Assembly (NCBI RefSeq): GCF_019308355.1
Contig: NZ_JAAGKM010000013.1
Location: 1 to 64,000, forward strand
DNA length: 64,000 nucleotides
Direction of reading: 5' to 3'
Source of the DNA: Empedobacter falsenii
GTDB taxonomy: Bacteria > Bacteroidota > Bacteroidia > Flavobacteriales > Weeksellaceae
A program made the translations under genes and the position numbers. Positions 33,274-46,926 of the stretch are shown piece by piece. The notes below the pieces were generated by a model. The model worked only from the letters and a program-made list of their open reading frames with translations. It did not search any database and was not told the DNA's origin. The stretch's first letter is position 1; each line of letters begins with the position of its first letter.

Positions 33274-35103
33274 TTAGTTTCCTCCTTCTTCCATTTTCTT
33301 TTTCAATGCAGCTAATTCATCGATATCTCCTAAAGTAGAAGTTTCGATTGTATTAGATGAATTGTTGTTGTTATTGTTGTTAGATGATCTCTCAGCTTTA
33401 ACTTCTTCCTCACGGAAAGTTGCTGTATGAGAAACTACTACACGACGGAATTCTTTGTTGAACTCGATAACTTTGAAAGATGTTTCTTCACCTTTTTTGA
33501 TACGAGATCCGTCTTCTTTCTCTAATGTACGAGCTGGAGCGAAAGCTTCAACGTCAGCATCTTCGAATTGAACTGTAGCACCTTTGTCAAATACATCAAC
33601 TGCAACTCCTGTGTGAACTGTACCTACTGCATATTTAGCTTCGTACTGATCCCATGGGTTTTCAGTTAATTGTTTGTGACCTAAAGATAAACGACGAGCT
33701 TCTACGTCTAATTCTAAAACTACTACGTCTAAGATATCATCAACTGCACAGAATTCTGATGGGTGTTTGATTTTCTTAGTCCAAGATAAGTCAGAAATGT
33801 AGATTAATCCGTCAACACCTTCTTCTAATTCTACGAATACACCGAAGTTAGTGAAATTACGAACTTTACCTTTGTGAGTAGAACCTACTGGGTATTTAGT
33901 TGTAATATCTGTCCAAGGATCTGGAGTTAATTGTTTGATACCTAAAGACATTTTTCTTTCTTCTCTATCTAAAGTTAAAACTACTGCTTCAACCTCATCA
34001 CCTACTTTTACGAAATCTTGAGCAGAACGTAAGTGAGTAGACCATGACATTTCAGAAACGTGGATTAAACCTTCTACACCTGGAGCAACCTCAACGAATG
34101 CACCGTAGTCAGCTAAAACAACTACTTTTCCTTTAACTTTATCACCAACTTTGATATCAGCATCTAAAGCATCCCATGGATGAGCTTCTAATTGTTTAAT
34201 ACCTAATTGGATACGAGATTTATCTTCGTCGAAATCTAAGATTACAACGTTGATTTTTTGTCCATCTTCTAAGATTTCAGATGGGTGGTTGATACGAGAC
34301 CAAGATAAGTCAGTAATGTGGATTAAACCGTCAACACCTCCTAAGTCTACGAATACACCGTAAGATGTGATGTTTTTAACTTCACCTTCTAATACTTGTC
34401 CTTTCTCTAATTGAGCAACGATTTCTTTTTTCTGAACCTCGATATCAGCCTCGATTAACGCTTTGTGAGAAACTACTACGTTTTTGAATTCTGGGTTGAT
34501 TTTAACAACTTTGAACTCCATAGTTTTTCCTACGAATTGTTCGTAATCACGGATTGGTTTAACATCGATTTGAGAACCTGGTAAGAAAGCTTCAATTCCG
34601 AATACGTCAACGATCATACCACCTTTAGTACGAGCTTTGATGTAACCGTTAACGATTTCTTGAGAATCGTGTGCTTTGTTAACAGCATCCCATGCATTTA
34701 ATGTACGAGCTTTTTTGTGAGATAAAATTAATTGTCCATTTTTATCTTCACGTTGATCAACCATTACTTCAACGATATCCCCAACTTTCAAGTCTGAGTT
34801 GTAACGGAATTCGTTTAATGAAATAACACCTTCTGATTTGAAGTTGATGTCAACGATAGCTTCTTTATCTGTAATACGTACAACTTGTCCTTTGAATACT
34901 TCATTCTCATGTAAGTCTTCTAAAGTTGTATCGTACATTTGCTCTAATTCAGCTTTTTCTTTACGATCTTCTTCGTTTAATCCTGATTCGAAAGATTCCC
35001 AATCAAATGATTCTGGAGCTACGTTTGCATTAGCAGACGCATCTAATACTGGAGTGTTTAATACAACTTCTTGTACTTCCTCTTGTTTTGTTTCTTTAGA
35101 CAT
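33274..35103 (-). CDS. rpsA: 30S ribosomal protein S1
   Basis: A 609-residue RNA-binding protein that brings mRNA to the 30S subunit, important here because Flavobacteriia seldom use Shine-Dalgarno pairing. After an acidic N-terminus six S1 (OB-fold) repeats run from about residue 60 to 560; repeats 3-6 are the canonical ones, with GVFVDLGGVDGLIHITDLSW, GAFVEVAPGVEGLIHVSEMSW, GVFVELEEGVDGLIYISDLSW and GATVQFEDADVEAFAPARTL. The C-terminal tail has an Asn run (NNNNNNSSN). It has a long untranslated leader and its own terminator. Confidence 0.96.
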   Translation of the reverse strand: MSKETKQEEVQEVVLNTPVLDASANANVAPESFDWESFESGLNEEDRKEKAELEQMYDTTLEDLHENEVFKGQVVRITDKEAIVDINFKSEGVISLNEFRYNSDLKVGDIVEVMVDQREDKNGQLILSHKKARTLNAWDAVNKAHDSQEIVNGYIKARTKGGMIVDVFGIEAFLPGSQIDVKPIRDYEQFVGKTMEFKVVKINPEFKNVVVSHKALIEADIEVQKKEIVAQLEKGQVLEGEVKNITSYGVFVDLGGVDGLIHITDLSWSRINHPSEILEDGQKINVVILDFDEDKSRIQLGIKQLEAHPWDALDADIKVGDKVKGKVVVLADYGAFVEVAPGVEGLIHVSEMSWSTHLRSAQDFVKVGDEVEAVVLTLDREERKMSLGIKQLTPDPWTDITTKYPVGSTHKGKVRNFTNFGVFVELEEGVDGLIYISDLSWTKKIKHPSEFCAVDDILDVVVLELDVEARRLSLGHKQLTENPWDQYEAKYAVGTVHTGVAVDVFDKGATVQFEDADVEAFAPARTLEKEDGSRIKKGEETSFKVIEFNKEFRRVVVSHTATFREEEVKAERSSNNNNNNNSSNTIETSTLGDIDELAALKKKMEEGGN

Positions 35104-35139
35104 AATTCTAAAAATTTGTATCTCAATCTATTTTATTTC

Positions 35140-35203
35140 GGAATCTTCAAATGCAAATAAATGACCGAGAGATGTTTAACTTAATAATTAATCGCTTGAT
35201 TCC
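35140..35203 (-). promoter_or_regulatory. candidate structured leader of rpsA
   Basis: GGAATC (complement of 35198-35203) can pair with GATTCC (complement of 35140-35145), closing a loop of about 50 bases in the predicted rpsA leader. rpsA is autoregulated in other bacteria; a role here is inferred. Confidence 0.25.
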
Positions 35204-35222
35204 TAAACCATTTTAGCGAGTG

Positions 35223-35230
35223 CAAAGATA
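35223..35230 (-). promoter_or_regulatory. -7 box of rpsA
   Basis: TATCTTTG on the minus strand, 119 bases before the ATG at 35103, which predicts a leader of about 110 bases. The rest of the 241-base intergenic region is AT-rich with no other clear element. Confidence 0.5.
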
Positions 35231-35344
35231 AACAATTATATTTTAATATTTGGAATAATTTTAGATTCAACTCAAAGAAATTTAAGATTTTATAAAGAAA
35301 TTACACACTTGTTTATTCGTAACTTGTAATCGAATCTCAACTTT

Positions 35345-36976
35345 ATGGATAGTCTAAAGAAAATAAAACGATTTTCTAAAATCGTAAAAGTCGTTTCTAA
35401 ATATGGTTTTGAAGAAATTCTTTCTCGCGGAAATGATTTGTTTCATTCTGATCACAATACCGAATTTTTCAACCAATCATTCAATCAACGTTTCCGAATG
35501 GCTTTGGAAGAACTTGGTCCGACCTATATAAAATTTGGACAATTATTGAGTAATCGTAAAGATTTGGTTCCTGAATCTTTGGTTGAAGAACTAAAAAAAT
35601 TACAAGATAATGTTCCGCCAGAAGAAATTGACATCAAACAAAAAATTAGAGATGAATTTGGAATAGAACCAGACGAACATTTTCTTTTTATAGAAGAACA
35701 ACCTTTTGCTGCTGCAAGTATTTCGCAAGTTTATCGTGCCACTTTGTTGAATGGAGAAAAAGTTGTTTTCAAAGTAAAACGATCTAATATTCAGAAAATA
35801 ATTGAATCAGATTTAGCCCTGATTCGAGACATTGTTCATTTTTTGGAAAAAAAATATGAGAAACTTCAAAAATTATTCATTTCTGAAATCGAAAAATCAT
35901 TTGAAAATTCAATTCTGAAAGAACTTTCATTAACCAATGAATTTCAGAACATCGAACGTTTCAGAAAAAATTTCGAGAATAGTAAAGATGTTTATGTTCC
36001 GAAAACATATGAAGATTATTCGAACAACAATTTTCTTTGCATGGAATTCATAGTAGGTTTCAAGGTAAATGATGTTGAACAGTTAGAAGCTTTAGGAGTT
36101 GACCCGAAAAAAATCGTACAGAAAGGTTTTGATATTTATTTGAAACAATTACTTGATGATGGATTTTTTCATGCTGATCCACATCCCGGAAATATTTTTA
36201 TTTTAAAAGATGGACGACTTGCTTTTATAGATTTTGGTTCGATGGGAATTTTAGCCATCAACGAAAAAGAGGCTTTAGAAAATGTTGTAATTGATTTTGG
36301 ATTAAAAAATCCGAAACGAATTGTTCGTTCACTCAAAAAAATGGCGATTAAACATTATATCGAGAACGAAAAACAATTGGAACGTGACATTGCAGATATT
36401 TTTGATTATTTAGAATACAATACCGTTGATACAATAGAAGTTCAAATCATCATTAAGAAATTCAACAATATTCTACAGCGAAATCATGTTTTATTACCCG
36501 AATATGTTTATATTTTACTACGCGGAATTGCGCTTATAGAAGGAATTGGACAACAATTACACGCTGATCTTAATGTCCAACGCTCGATGCGTCCTTATGC
36601 CGTAAAATTGGCTCGACAAAAATTTCATCCTAAATATTTGAGTAAAAAAGCAATTGATAATTTTAAAGATATTCAGGATTTAATCAACGATTTACCAGAA
36701 GATACCTTGAAATTAATCGAAAAAGTAAACAATGATAAATTGGCTTTAAACTTTAAGATTGATCAAATAGGTAATATTCAGAAATTAATAAAAGACAGCA
36801 TTAATAAACTGGTTTTAGCGATACTTACTTTAGCTTTTGGAATTGGAGCAAGTATGTTAGCTAATACAACTGTTCGTCCTGTGATTCTAGACATGCCACT
36901 ACTTTCTTGGATTGGTTATTTATTATCTATCTTTACAGCTGGATGTATTATTATATTAGTTTTTAGAAAGAAATAA
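35345..36976 (+). CDS. AarF/ABC1/UbiB-family atypical kinase
   Basis: A 543-residue protein-kinase-like ATPase. It has the family KxGQ motif (YIKFGQLLSNRKDLVPE, about residues 60-76), the Ala-rich nucleotide loop (AAASISQVYRATL), the catalytic HADPHPGNIF (about 280-289) and metal-binding DFGSMG. Two hydrophobic spans at the C-terminus (about 485-540) anchor it in the membrane. In other bacteria UbiB supports ubiquinone synthesis; Flavobacteriia use menaquinone, so the role here is more likely isoprenoid lipid handling. It has no operon partner. Confidence 0.88.
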   Translation: MDSLKKIKRFSKIVKVVSKYGFEEILSRGNDLFHSDHNTEFFNQSFNQRFRMALEELGPTYIKFGQLLSNRKDLVPESLVEELKKLQDNVPPEEIDIKQKIRDEFGIEPDEHFLFIEEQPFAAASISQVYRATLLNGEKVVFKVKRSNIQKIIESDLALIRDIVHFLEKKYEKLQKLFISEIEKSFENSILKELSLTNEFQNIERFRKNFENSKDVYVPKTYEDYSNNNFLCMEFIVGFKVNDVEQLEALGVDPKKIVQKGFDIYLKQLLDDGFFHADPHPGNIFILKDGRLAFIDFGSMGILAINEKEALENVVIDFGLKNPKRIVRSLKKMAIKHYIENEKQLERDIADIFDYLEYNTVDTIEVQIIIKKFNNILQRNHVLLPEYVYILLRGIALIEGIGQQLHADLNVQRSMRPYAVKLARQKFHPKYLSKKAIDNFKDIQDLINDLPEDTLKLIEKVNNDKLALNFKIDQIGNIQKLIKDSINKLVLAILTLAFGIGASMLANTTVRPVILDMPLLSWIGYLLSIFTAGCIIILVFRKK

Positions 36977-36999
36977 TAAAATTAAAATTAATAAAAATA

Positions 37000-37028
37000 A
37001 AATAGCCACCTCAATGAGGTGGCTATTT
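37000..37028. terminator. bidirectional terminator
   Basis: AAATAGCCACCTCA and TGAGGTGGCTATTT separated by one base, between aarF-like (+) and ompA-like (-) genes. Confidence 0.93.
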
Positions 37029-37053
37029 CTATTGTAAGCTATTCAAAGAATTA

Positions 37054-38535
37054 TTATTTCTTTTTTGTAGCTGTTTTTTTGATAACTTTTGTTTCAGTTA
37101 CTACAGCTGTTCTAGGTAATACCTCAACACGTCTGTTTCTTTGGTAACACTCTTCAGTGTTTTCAGTACATAACAATTGAGATTTTCCTAATCCACGAGC
37201 AGTTAAACGAGACTTATCAACTCCACCTCTTTCAGCTAAAATATTAACTAATGCTTGAGCACGTTTTAAAGATAATGTTTTGTTATAAGCGTCTTTACCT
37301 CTTTGGTCAGCATGTCCGTCAATGTAGAAGCTTTTTTCTTTTAAATCATCAGAATTTAAAATTTGAGCAGCTACACGTACATCTTCGTAAGAAGAAGGAA
37401 CAATTTTATCAGAGTTGTATTCGAATAAAATATTAGATAAACGTTTTGCTACGTGAACTTCAGTCCATGGACATCCGTTATTTTCTTTTGGTCCTGGTAC
37501 AGTTGGACAAGCATCATCTGGATCTGGAATACCATCACCATCTGTATCTGGACAACCTTGGAATTGAGGTAAACCTGGTACATCTGGACAAGCATCGTCT
37601 TTATCAGGAACACCATCACCATCTGTATCTGGCCAAGGACAACCGTTGTTTTCAGCTGGTCCTGCAACTTCTGGACATTCGTCTAAGTTATCTGGAATAC
37701 CATCACCGTCTGTATCTGGACAACCTTGGAATTCAGCTAAACCTGGTACAGTTGGACAAGCATCATCTGGATCTGGAATACCATCACCGTCTGTATCTGG
37801 ACATCCATTGAATTCAGCTAAACCTGGTACATCTGGACAAGCATCTACGTCATCTGGAATACCATCTTTATCTCTATCAGGTCTTCCGAAACGGAAAGTA
37901 ACACCTACAGTATGTTGGAAGAAGTTAAAGTAATCTTTTCCACCGTAAGTTGGTAACCAGTTGTAATCAGAAGCAACGTTTAAACCGAAGTTTTTAGTCA
38001 ACCAAAAGTTGATACCTACTCCTAAGTTTAAAGCTAAGTGATTTTTCTCTAAATCCTCTTCTTTTTGGAATTGGTATGCATTACCATTGTTATCGTAAGC
38101 AGTTAAAGGATTAGTTAAACTAGTGTAATCATATCTGTGGTAGCTAGCACCCCCACGGATATATGGATCAAACCAAGAATCTTCTTTTAAGATATAACCA
38201 TTAGCTAACTTATAACGTAAACCTAAACCAGCATTGATGAATAATTCATCTTTAACACGTAATCTGTTATTGTCAACTTCACCTACAGAAGCAGTTAAAT
38301 CAACATCAAAAGATCTGTTTAAGTTACGGATGATAGATAATTTAGATAAAGGAGGAACAATATCCCAATTATCTGTTTTGAAATACTGGTTGAATGGTCC
38401 AGTGATCGAGTTGTGATCAACTGCGTGAGCACCAACTGTCATTGCCCAAGGATTCTTAGAATTCTGAGCATCTACAAAAGAATTACCCGCTAGGAATAAT
38501 ACTACTGCAGATAATAATAGATTAAACTTTTTCAT
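37054..38535 (-). CDS. OmpA-family protein with thrombospondin type 3 repeats
   Basis: A 493-residue outer membrane protein. I use the ATG at 38535, which starts the signal peptide (MKKFNLLLSAVVLFLAGNSFVDA). An eight-stranded barrel (about residues 25-220) is followed by calcium-binding TSP3 repeats (about 222-365; DTDGDGIPD and ACP units) and a C-terminal OmpA peptidoglycan-binding domain (about 370-475; IDGHADQRGKDAYNKTLSLKRAQALVNIL, NRRVEV). This layout is the main OmpA type of Flavobacteriia and tethers the outer membrane to the wall. Probably highly expressed. Confidence 0.95.
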   Translation of the reverse strand: MKKFNLLLSAVVLFLAGNSFVDAQNSKNPWAMTVGAHAVDHNSITGPFNQYFKTDNWDIVPPLSKLSIIRNLNRSFDVDLTASVGEVDNNRLRVKDELFINAGLGLRYKLANGYILKEDSWFDPYIRGGASYHRYDYTSLTNPLTAYDNNGNAYQFQKEEDLEKNHLALNLGVGINFWLTKNFGLNVASDYNWLPTYGGKDYFNFFQHTVGVTFRFGRPDRDKDGIPDDVDACPDVPGLAEFNGCPDTDGDGIPDPDDACPTVPGLAEFQGCPDTDGDGIPDNLDECPEVAGPAENNGCPWPDTDGDGVPDKDDACPDVPGLPQFQGCPDTDGDGIPDPDDACPTVPGPKENNGCPWTEVHVAKRLSNILFEYNSDKIVPSSYEDVRVAAQILNSDDLKEKSFYIDGHADQRGKDAYNKTLSLKRAQALVNILAERGGVDKSRLTARGLGKSQLLCTENTEECYQRNRRVEVLPRTAVVTETKVIKKTATKKK

Positions 38536-38601
38536 TATCAAATATTTAGCGTTTTAAATATATTAAATTTTACTTAATTTTTATACAATTATAAGACAAA
38601 T

Positions 38602-40743
<2,142 letters not shown>

Positions 40744-40766
40744 TAATTTCTTTCACCATATTTCTA

Positions 40767-40800
40767 AAAATCCAGAAGGTTCTACTTTCTGGATTTTTTT
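40767..40800 (+). terminator. terminator of the ABC-F gene
   Basis: AAAATCCAGAA (40767-40777) and TTCTGGATTTT (40787-40797) followed by T residues. Confidence 0.9.
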
Positions 40801-40815
40801 ATTCATAAATTATTC

Positions 40816-40823
40816 TATCTTTG
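40816..40823 (+). promoter_or_regulatory. -7 box of the LytS/LytTR pair
   Basis: TATCTTTG, 16 bases before the ATG at 40840. Confidence 0.5.
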
Positions 40824-40839
40824 AGTTAGAATTTTTCGC

Positions 40840-41598
40840 ATGATTCAACTTCCTACCATATTACTTTATCTCATTATTGCATTGATTATTTTTCTAATCA
40901 TTATGATTACATATTTAATCCATTCATTAAAATCTGAGAAAAAAATAAGTCATGAGCAAACGCAACGTTTAGACAATTTATCTACAAAAGTTGATGAGTT
41001 AAAATTGGAGTCATACGAAGCTAAACTGAATCCTCATTTATTCAAAAACATACTTAATTCTATTCAGTCAAATGCTTATCAAACCTATTATACGATTGAT
41101 AAATTGGCAAATGTGTTGGATTATATTTTGTACGAAAGCAAAGACAATTTTGTGACGATAAAAGATGAAATAGATTTCACTAAAAACTTTATTGAAATTA
41201 ATAAAGTAAAAGTTTCGCCTTTGTTTGATTTTCAAGTTAAAACGAAAATTGATGAAACTTCACCTTATTATCAAGAAAAAATTATTTTACCTTTATTAAG
41301 TATTGATTTTATTGAAAATGCTTTTAAACATACCGACTTTCAACAAGCCAATTCATTTATAAAAATTTTGCTTGAACTGAATAATAAATCATTTCAAATT
41401 CAGGTAATGAATAAAATTTCACCAAAAAATAGTTTAAAAAAAGAAACTGGCGGACATGGAAGTCAATCCTTAGAACATCGCTTGAAAATGGTTTACGACG
41501 ACGATTTTTCACTATCTAAAACTATTGAACAAGATATTTTTGTAGCCAACTTAAAAATAAATCTACATGAGTTTTACACTAAAATGCATACTAATTGA
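40840..41598 (+). CDS. LytS-family sensor histidine kinase, minimal form
   Basis: A 252-residue membrane kinase. One N-terminal hydrophobic span (about residues 4-28) and a short coiled coil lead to a His_kinase domain: AKLNPHLFKNILNSIQSNA (about 61-79) holds the phosphoacceptor His in the NPHLFKN motif. The ATPase part has IDFIENAFKH (N box) and a GGHGSQSLEHRL G box. It lacks any periplasmic sensor domain, so the signal may be membrane-borne or come from a partner. It overlaps its response regulator gene by 32 bases. Confidence 0.88.
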   Translation: MIQLPTILLYLIIALIIFLIIMITYLIHSLKSEKKISHEQTQRLDNLSTKVDELKLESYEAKLNPHLFKNILNSIQSNAYQTYYTIDKLANVLDYILYESKDNFVTIKDEIDFTKNFIEINKVKVSPLFDFQVKTKIDETSPYYQEKIILPLLSIDFIENAFKHTDFQQANSFIKILLELNNKSFQIQVMNKISPKNSLKKETGGHGSQSLEHRLKMVYDDDFSLSKTIEQDIFVANLKINLHEFYTKMHTN

Positions 41599-42289
41599 CG
41601 ATGAAATTCTTGGGTTAAAATACCTGAAAATGTTGTGCGAACAAATGGAGGACATAGAAGTTGTGAAAGCTTATGTTGATCCTGAATTATTCATTAACGA
41701 AATCGAAAATCTTGATTTTGACTTTTGTATTTTAGACATCGAAATGCCTAAAATAAATGGTTTACAAATCGCTAATTTATTAAAAGAAAAACCGTTTATT
41801 TTTTCTACTGCTTATAAGGAATATGCTGTTGATGCTTTTGATTTAGATGCGACAGATTATATTCAAAAACCAATCAAAAAAGAGCGTTTACAACAAGCCG
41901 TTGACAAAGTAAAAAAACGTTTACAAAATAATTTTTCGACACCAAATAATTTTGTACAATTAAATTCGGATAAAGGAAAAATTTTGTTGCAGTTTAATCA
42001 AATTTTGTACATTACAACTTCTAGTGTTGACAGCCGTGATAAAGTGGTTTATTATCAAGATTTATCGTTCTTGATTTTGAAAAACATTACACTTGATTCA
42101 TTGTCAGAAATGTTACCCGAAAAAGATTTTGTTCGCATCAATAAACGAGAAATAATTAGCTTACATCATATTAAATATTTTCACTCAGACAATGTTACTT
42201 TAGATGTTTTATCAAAAGAAAATAAAGAAATTAATTTGGTGTTAAGTGAAGTTTACAAAGCTAATTTTATTGCTCAAATTTCAATTTGA
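41567..42289 (+). CDS. LytTR-family response regulator
   Basis: A 240-residue DNA-binding regulator. The receiver domain (residues 1-120) has the acidic pair (IDDE), the phospho-acceptor Asp in FCILDIEMPKINGLQIA (about residue 56), and FSTAYKEYAVDAFDLDATDYIQKPIKKERL. A LytTR DNA-binding domain (about 135-238; NSDKGKILLQFNQILYITTSSV, VRINKREIISLHHIKYFH) follows. It is cognate to the overlapping kinase gene. Targets are unknown. Confidence 0.93.
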   Translation: MSFTLKCILIDDEILGLKYLKMLCEQMEDIEVVKAYVDPELFINEIENLDFDFCILDIEMPKINGLQIANLLKEKPFIFSTAYKEYAVDAFDLDATDYIQKPIKKERLQQAVDKVKKRLQNNFSTPNNFVQLNSDKGKILLQFNQILYITTSSVDSRDKVVYYQDLSFLILKNITLDSLSEMLPEKDFVRINKREIISLHHIKYFHSDNVTLDVLSKENKEINLVLSEVYKANFIAQISI

Positions 42290-42387
42290 TTACAAAAAAA
42301 ATCCATTTCATTACATTTTACTCAAGTTTAAAAAATATTGATATTTTTCTGTAAATTAATTTCTGACTTTTGTTGAAAATTAACGCC

Positions 42388-44664
42388 ATGAAAAAATCGA
42401 CAAGAAATTCTATTTTTTATATAATAACCATTCTACTTTGTTCAATCATGATGTATTTTATTGTGATTAAAGCAGAAGAAATGGAAGCTGGAAAACATGT
42501 TGTTCATGCTGCAAATGGAAGCAATTACTTCAATGATTTCATCAACAGTATTACACACAATATTGGACACCCTCTTGCTATTTTATTAGCACAAATTGTG
42601 ACCATTATATTTACCGCAAGAGTTTTTGGATGGATATTTAATAAAATTGGACAACCAACTGTAATTGGAGAAATTATTGCAGGTATTTTCCTTGGTCCTT
42701 CTTTCATTGGAATGCATTTCCCAGAATTTTTCGGAGATCTTTTCCCAAAAGAATCATTAGGAAACTTAGAATTTATCAGTCAAATCGGTTTGATTCTATT
42801 CATGTATGTCATCGGAATGGAGTTAGACCTTAAAGTGCTAAAGAAAAATGCACAAGACGCCATAGTTATTAGTCACGCGAGTATCATTATTCCATTTACA
42901 CTTGGTTTAGCTCTAGCTGGATTAATTTATATGGAATTTGCTCCAGAAGGAATTAACTTTCTATCATTTGCCCTTTTTATCGGAATTTCGATGAGTATTA
43001 CAGCCTTTCCCGTTCTGGCTCGTATTGTACAAGAACGCGGGATTAGCAAAACTCGTTTAGGTTCTATTGTAATTACTTGCGCTGCAGCCGACGATATCAC
43101 GGCTTGGTGTTTATTAGCCGCGGTTATCGCCATTGTAAAAGCTGGCTCATTCATCAGTTCATTGTATGTTATTTTACTCGCAATTGTTTACGTTATCGCG
43201 ATGGTTCGTTTCGTTCGTCCTTTCCTAAAGAGAATTGCAGACGTACATTCGAGCAAAACAACGCTTACAAAACCTATCATTGGAATCTTTTTCTTGGTCT
43301 TAATTATTTCTTCATACTTAAGTGAAATCATAGGAATTCATGCATTATTTGGAGCTTTTTTAGCTGGAACAATTATGCCTGAAAATGTGAAATTTAGAAA
43401 TTTATTCATCGAAAAAATAGAAGATGTTTCATTGGTTTTATTACTTCCGCTGTTCTTTGTTTTTACAGGTTTAAGAACACAAATTGGATTATTAGATAGT
43501 CCACATTTATGGCAAACTGCGGGAATGATTATTTTGGTAGCTGTAACAGGAAAATTTGTTGGAAGTGCAGTAGCCGCTAAATTTGTTGGACAAAACTGGA
43601 GAGACAGTTTGACCATTGGTGCCTTAATGAATACACGAGGTTTGATGGAATTAGTCGTGCTAAACATTGGATATGATTTAGGAGTTTTAACACCAGAAGT
43701 TTTCGCTATGATGGTGATAATGGCTTTGGTCACAACTTTTATGACAGGTCCAGCTTTGGATTTAATCAATTGGATTTTCCGCAAACAAAAAACAGAAAAT
43801 GAACTTTCTGAAATTAGTCAAAGTCAGAAATATAAAATTTTAATTGATTTTCAAACACCTGAAAAAGGTGCTGAATTGTTACGAATAGCTAATAGCTTTA
43901 TCAAAAAACAAGACGAAAACTCACTTGTTTCGGCAATTCATGTGATGAAAAGTAGCGAAGTGCAACATTTCAATCTTGAAGATAGAGAAGCAGAAATTTT
44001 CGAACCGATTATTGAGGTTTCCAAAGAATTACATCAAGATGTAACGACAATGTTCAAAGTTTCTACAGATATGGTTTTTGAGACAATTGATATTGCACAA
44101 AAAGGTGATTACGATTTAATGTTGATGGGTGTTAGAAATTCTATTTATTCGGGTTCGTTATTAGGAAATATTTTAGGATTTACGACAAAAATTATCGATC
44201 CAGATATTTTGATTGGTCAAGTTACTGGAAAAGAAAACATGTTTGATCATTCAATTTTCAACGAAAGAACGAAACAATTATTGAACAAATCAACAGTTCC
44301 TGTTGGAATTGTTTTGGACAAAAATTTTACTAAAGCAGAAAAAGTTTTTCTACCTCTTTTCGGAAATAAAGATGCCGATTTACTGAAATATGCTCAACGA
44401 TTAATCTCGAATAGCGAATCGCAAATTATTATTGTAGATGTAAGCGGTTACACAAAACGTCATTCAGAAGTAAAAGAAATTATTCGTAGTATCGAGAATA
44501 TTGCACCAAATCATATTAGTCTTTCGTATAAACAACAATTGGATAAAGAGTTTTTAAATGAAATGGATTTAATGATGATTAGTATGGAAAGTTGGAAAAA
44601 CTTAATCGAAACAAAAAGCATTTGGATTTCCAATGTACCAACAACTTTAATTATTTCGGAGTAA
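42388..44664 (+). CDS. cation/proton antiporter (CPA2, Kef/NapA-like) with C-terminal cytosolic domain
   Basis: A 758-residue membrane transporter. I use the ATG at 42388 rather than a TTG at 42370. A first span (about residues 8-26) is followed by a 12-span exchanger domain (about 50-460; IGQPTVIGEIIAGIFLGPSFIG, ITCAAADDITAWCLLAAV with the two Asp of the ion site, and NTRGLMELVVLNIGYDLGVL). Residues 480-758 form a cytosolic part with two universal-stress-like halves. It probably exchanges Na+ or K+ for H+. It stands downstream of the LytTR pair but across an 80-base gap. Confidence 0.9.
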   Translation: MKKSTRNSIFYIITILLCSIMMYFIVIKAEEMEAGKHVVHAANGSNYFNDFINSITHNIGHPLAILLAQIVTIIFTARVFGWIFNKIGQPTVIGEIIAGIFLGPSFIGMHFPEFFGDLFPKESLGNLEFISQIGLILFMYVIGMELDLKVLKKNAQDAIVISHASIIIPFTLGLALAGLIYMEFAPEGINFLSFALFIGISMSITAFPVLARIVQERGISKTRLGSIVITCAAADDITAWCLLAAVIAIVKAGSFISSLYVILLAIVYVIAMVRFVRPFLKRIADVHSSKTTLTKPIIGIFFLVLIISSYLSEIIGIHALFGAFLAGTIMPENVKFRNLFIEKIEDVSLVLLLPLFFVFTGLRTQIGLLDSPHLWQTAGMIILVAVTGKFVGSAVAAKFVGQNWRDSLTIGALMNTRGLMELVVLNIGYDLGVLTPEVFAMMVIMALVTTFMTGPALDLINWIFRKQKTENELSEISQSQKYKILIDFQTPEKGAELLRIANSFIKKQDENSLVSAIHVMKSSEVQHFNLEDREAEIFEPIIEVSKELHQDVTTMFKVSTDMVFETIDIAQKGDYDLMLMGVRNSIYSGSLLGNILGFTTKIIDPDILIGQVTGKENMFDHSIFNERTKQLLNKSTVPVGIVLDKNFTKAEKVFLPLFGNKDADLLKYAQRLISNSESQIIIVDVSGYTKRHSEVKEIIRSIENIAPNHISLSYKQQLDKEFLNEMDLMMISMESWKNLIETKSIWISNVPTTLIISE

Positions 44665-44702
44665 ATCTTCTTCATTCAAGATTTATATATTCAATTACAA
44701 AA

Positions 44703-44733
44703 AATAAATCCAGCCTTAAAGGCTGGATTTATT
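44703..44733. terminator. bidirectional terminator
   Basis: AATAAATCCAGCCTT and AAGGCTGGATTTATT, one base apart, between the antiporter (+) and gyrB (-). Confidence 0.93.
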
Positions 44734-44754
44734 ACTTTATATTATTCAAATCGA

Positions 44755-46707
<1,953 letters not shown>

Positions 46708-46725
46708 CTAACTTTTTAAAACAAA

Positions 46726-46733
46726 CAAATATA
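46726..46733 (-). promoter_or_regulatory. -7 box of gyrB
   Basis: TATATTTG on the minus strand, 27 bases before the ATG at 46698. Confidence 0.5.
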
Positions 46734-46835
46734 GTGAATTTTGACGAGAAAACCTCTTAAAAAGAACTTAAAGTATTGGATAAAATAACGTTTTAAGCAT
46801 CATTTTTTGGATTAATTCAATAATTGTTAAAATAA

Positions 46836-46864
46836 AAAACCGAAATCAAATTGATTTCGGTTTT
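46836..46864 (-). terminator. terminator downstream of the broken lipoprotein gene
   Basis: AAAACCGAAATCAA and TTGATTTCGGTTTT one base apart, between the lipoprotein pseudogene and gyrB. Confidence 0.9.
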
Positions 46865-46926
46865 CTGATCTATAATTTCTATAAATTAAATATCTTTCTT
46901 TTCTAAAATACTATATTGTACAATGT

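Noticed and set aside
37446-37933. Repeated frames opposite the OmpA gene
   Set aside because: They are shadows of the TSP3 repeats (DTDGDGIPD units) of the minus-strand gene.
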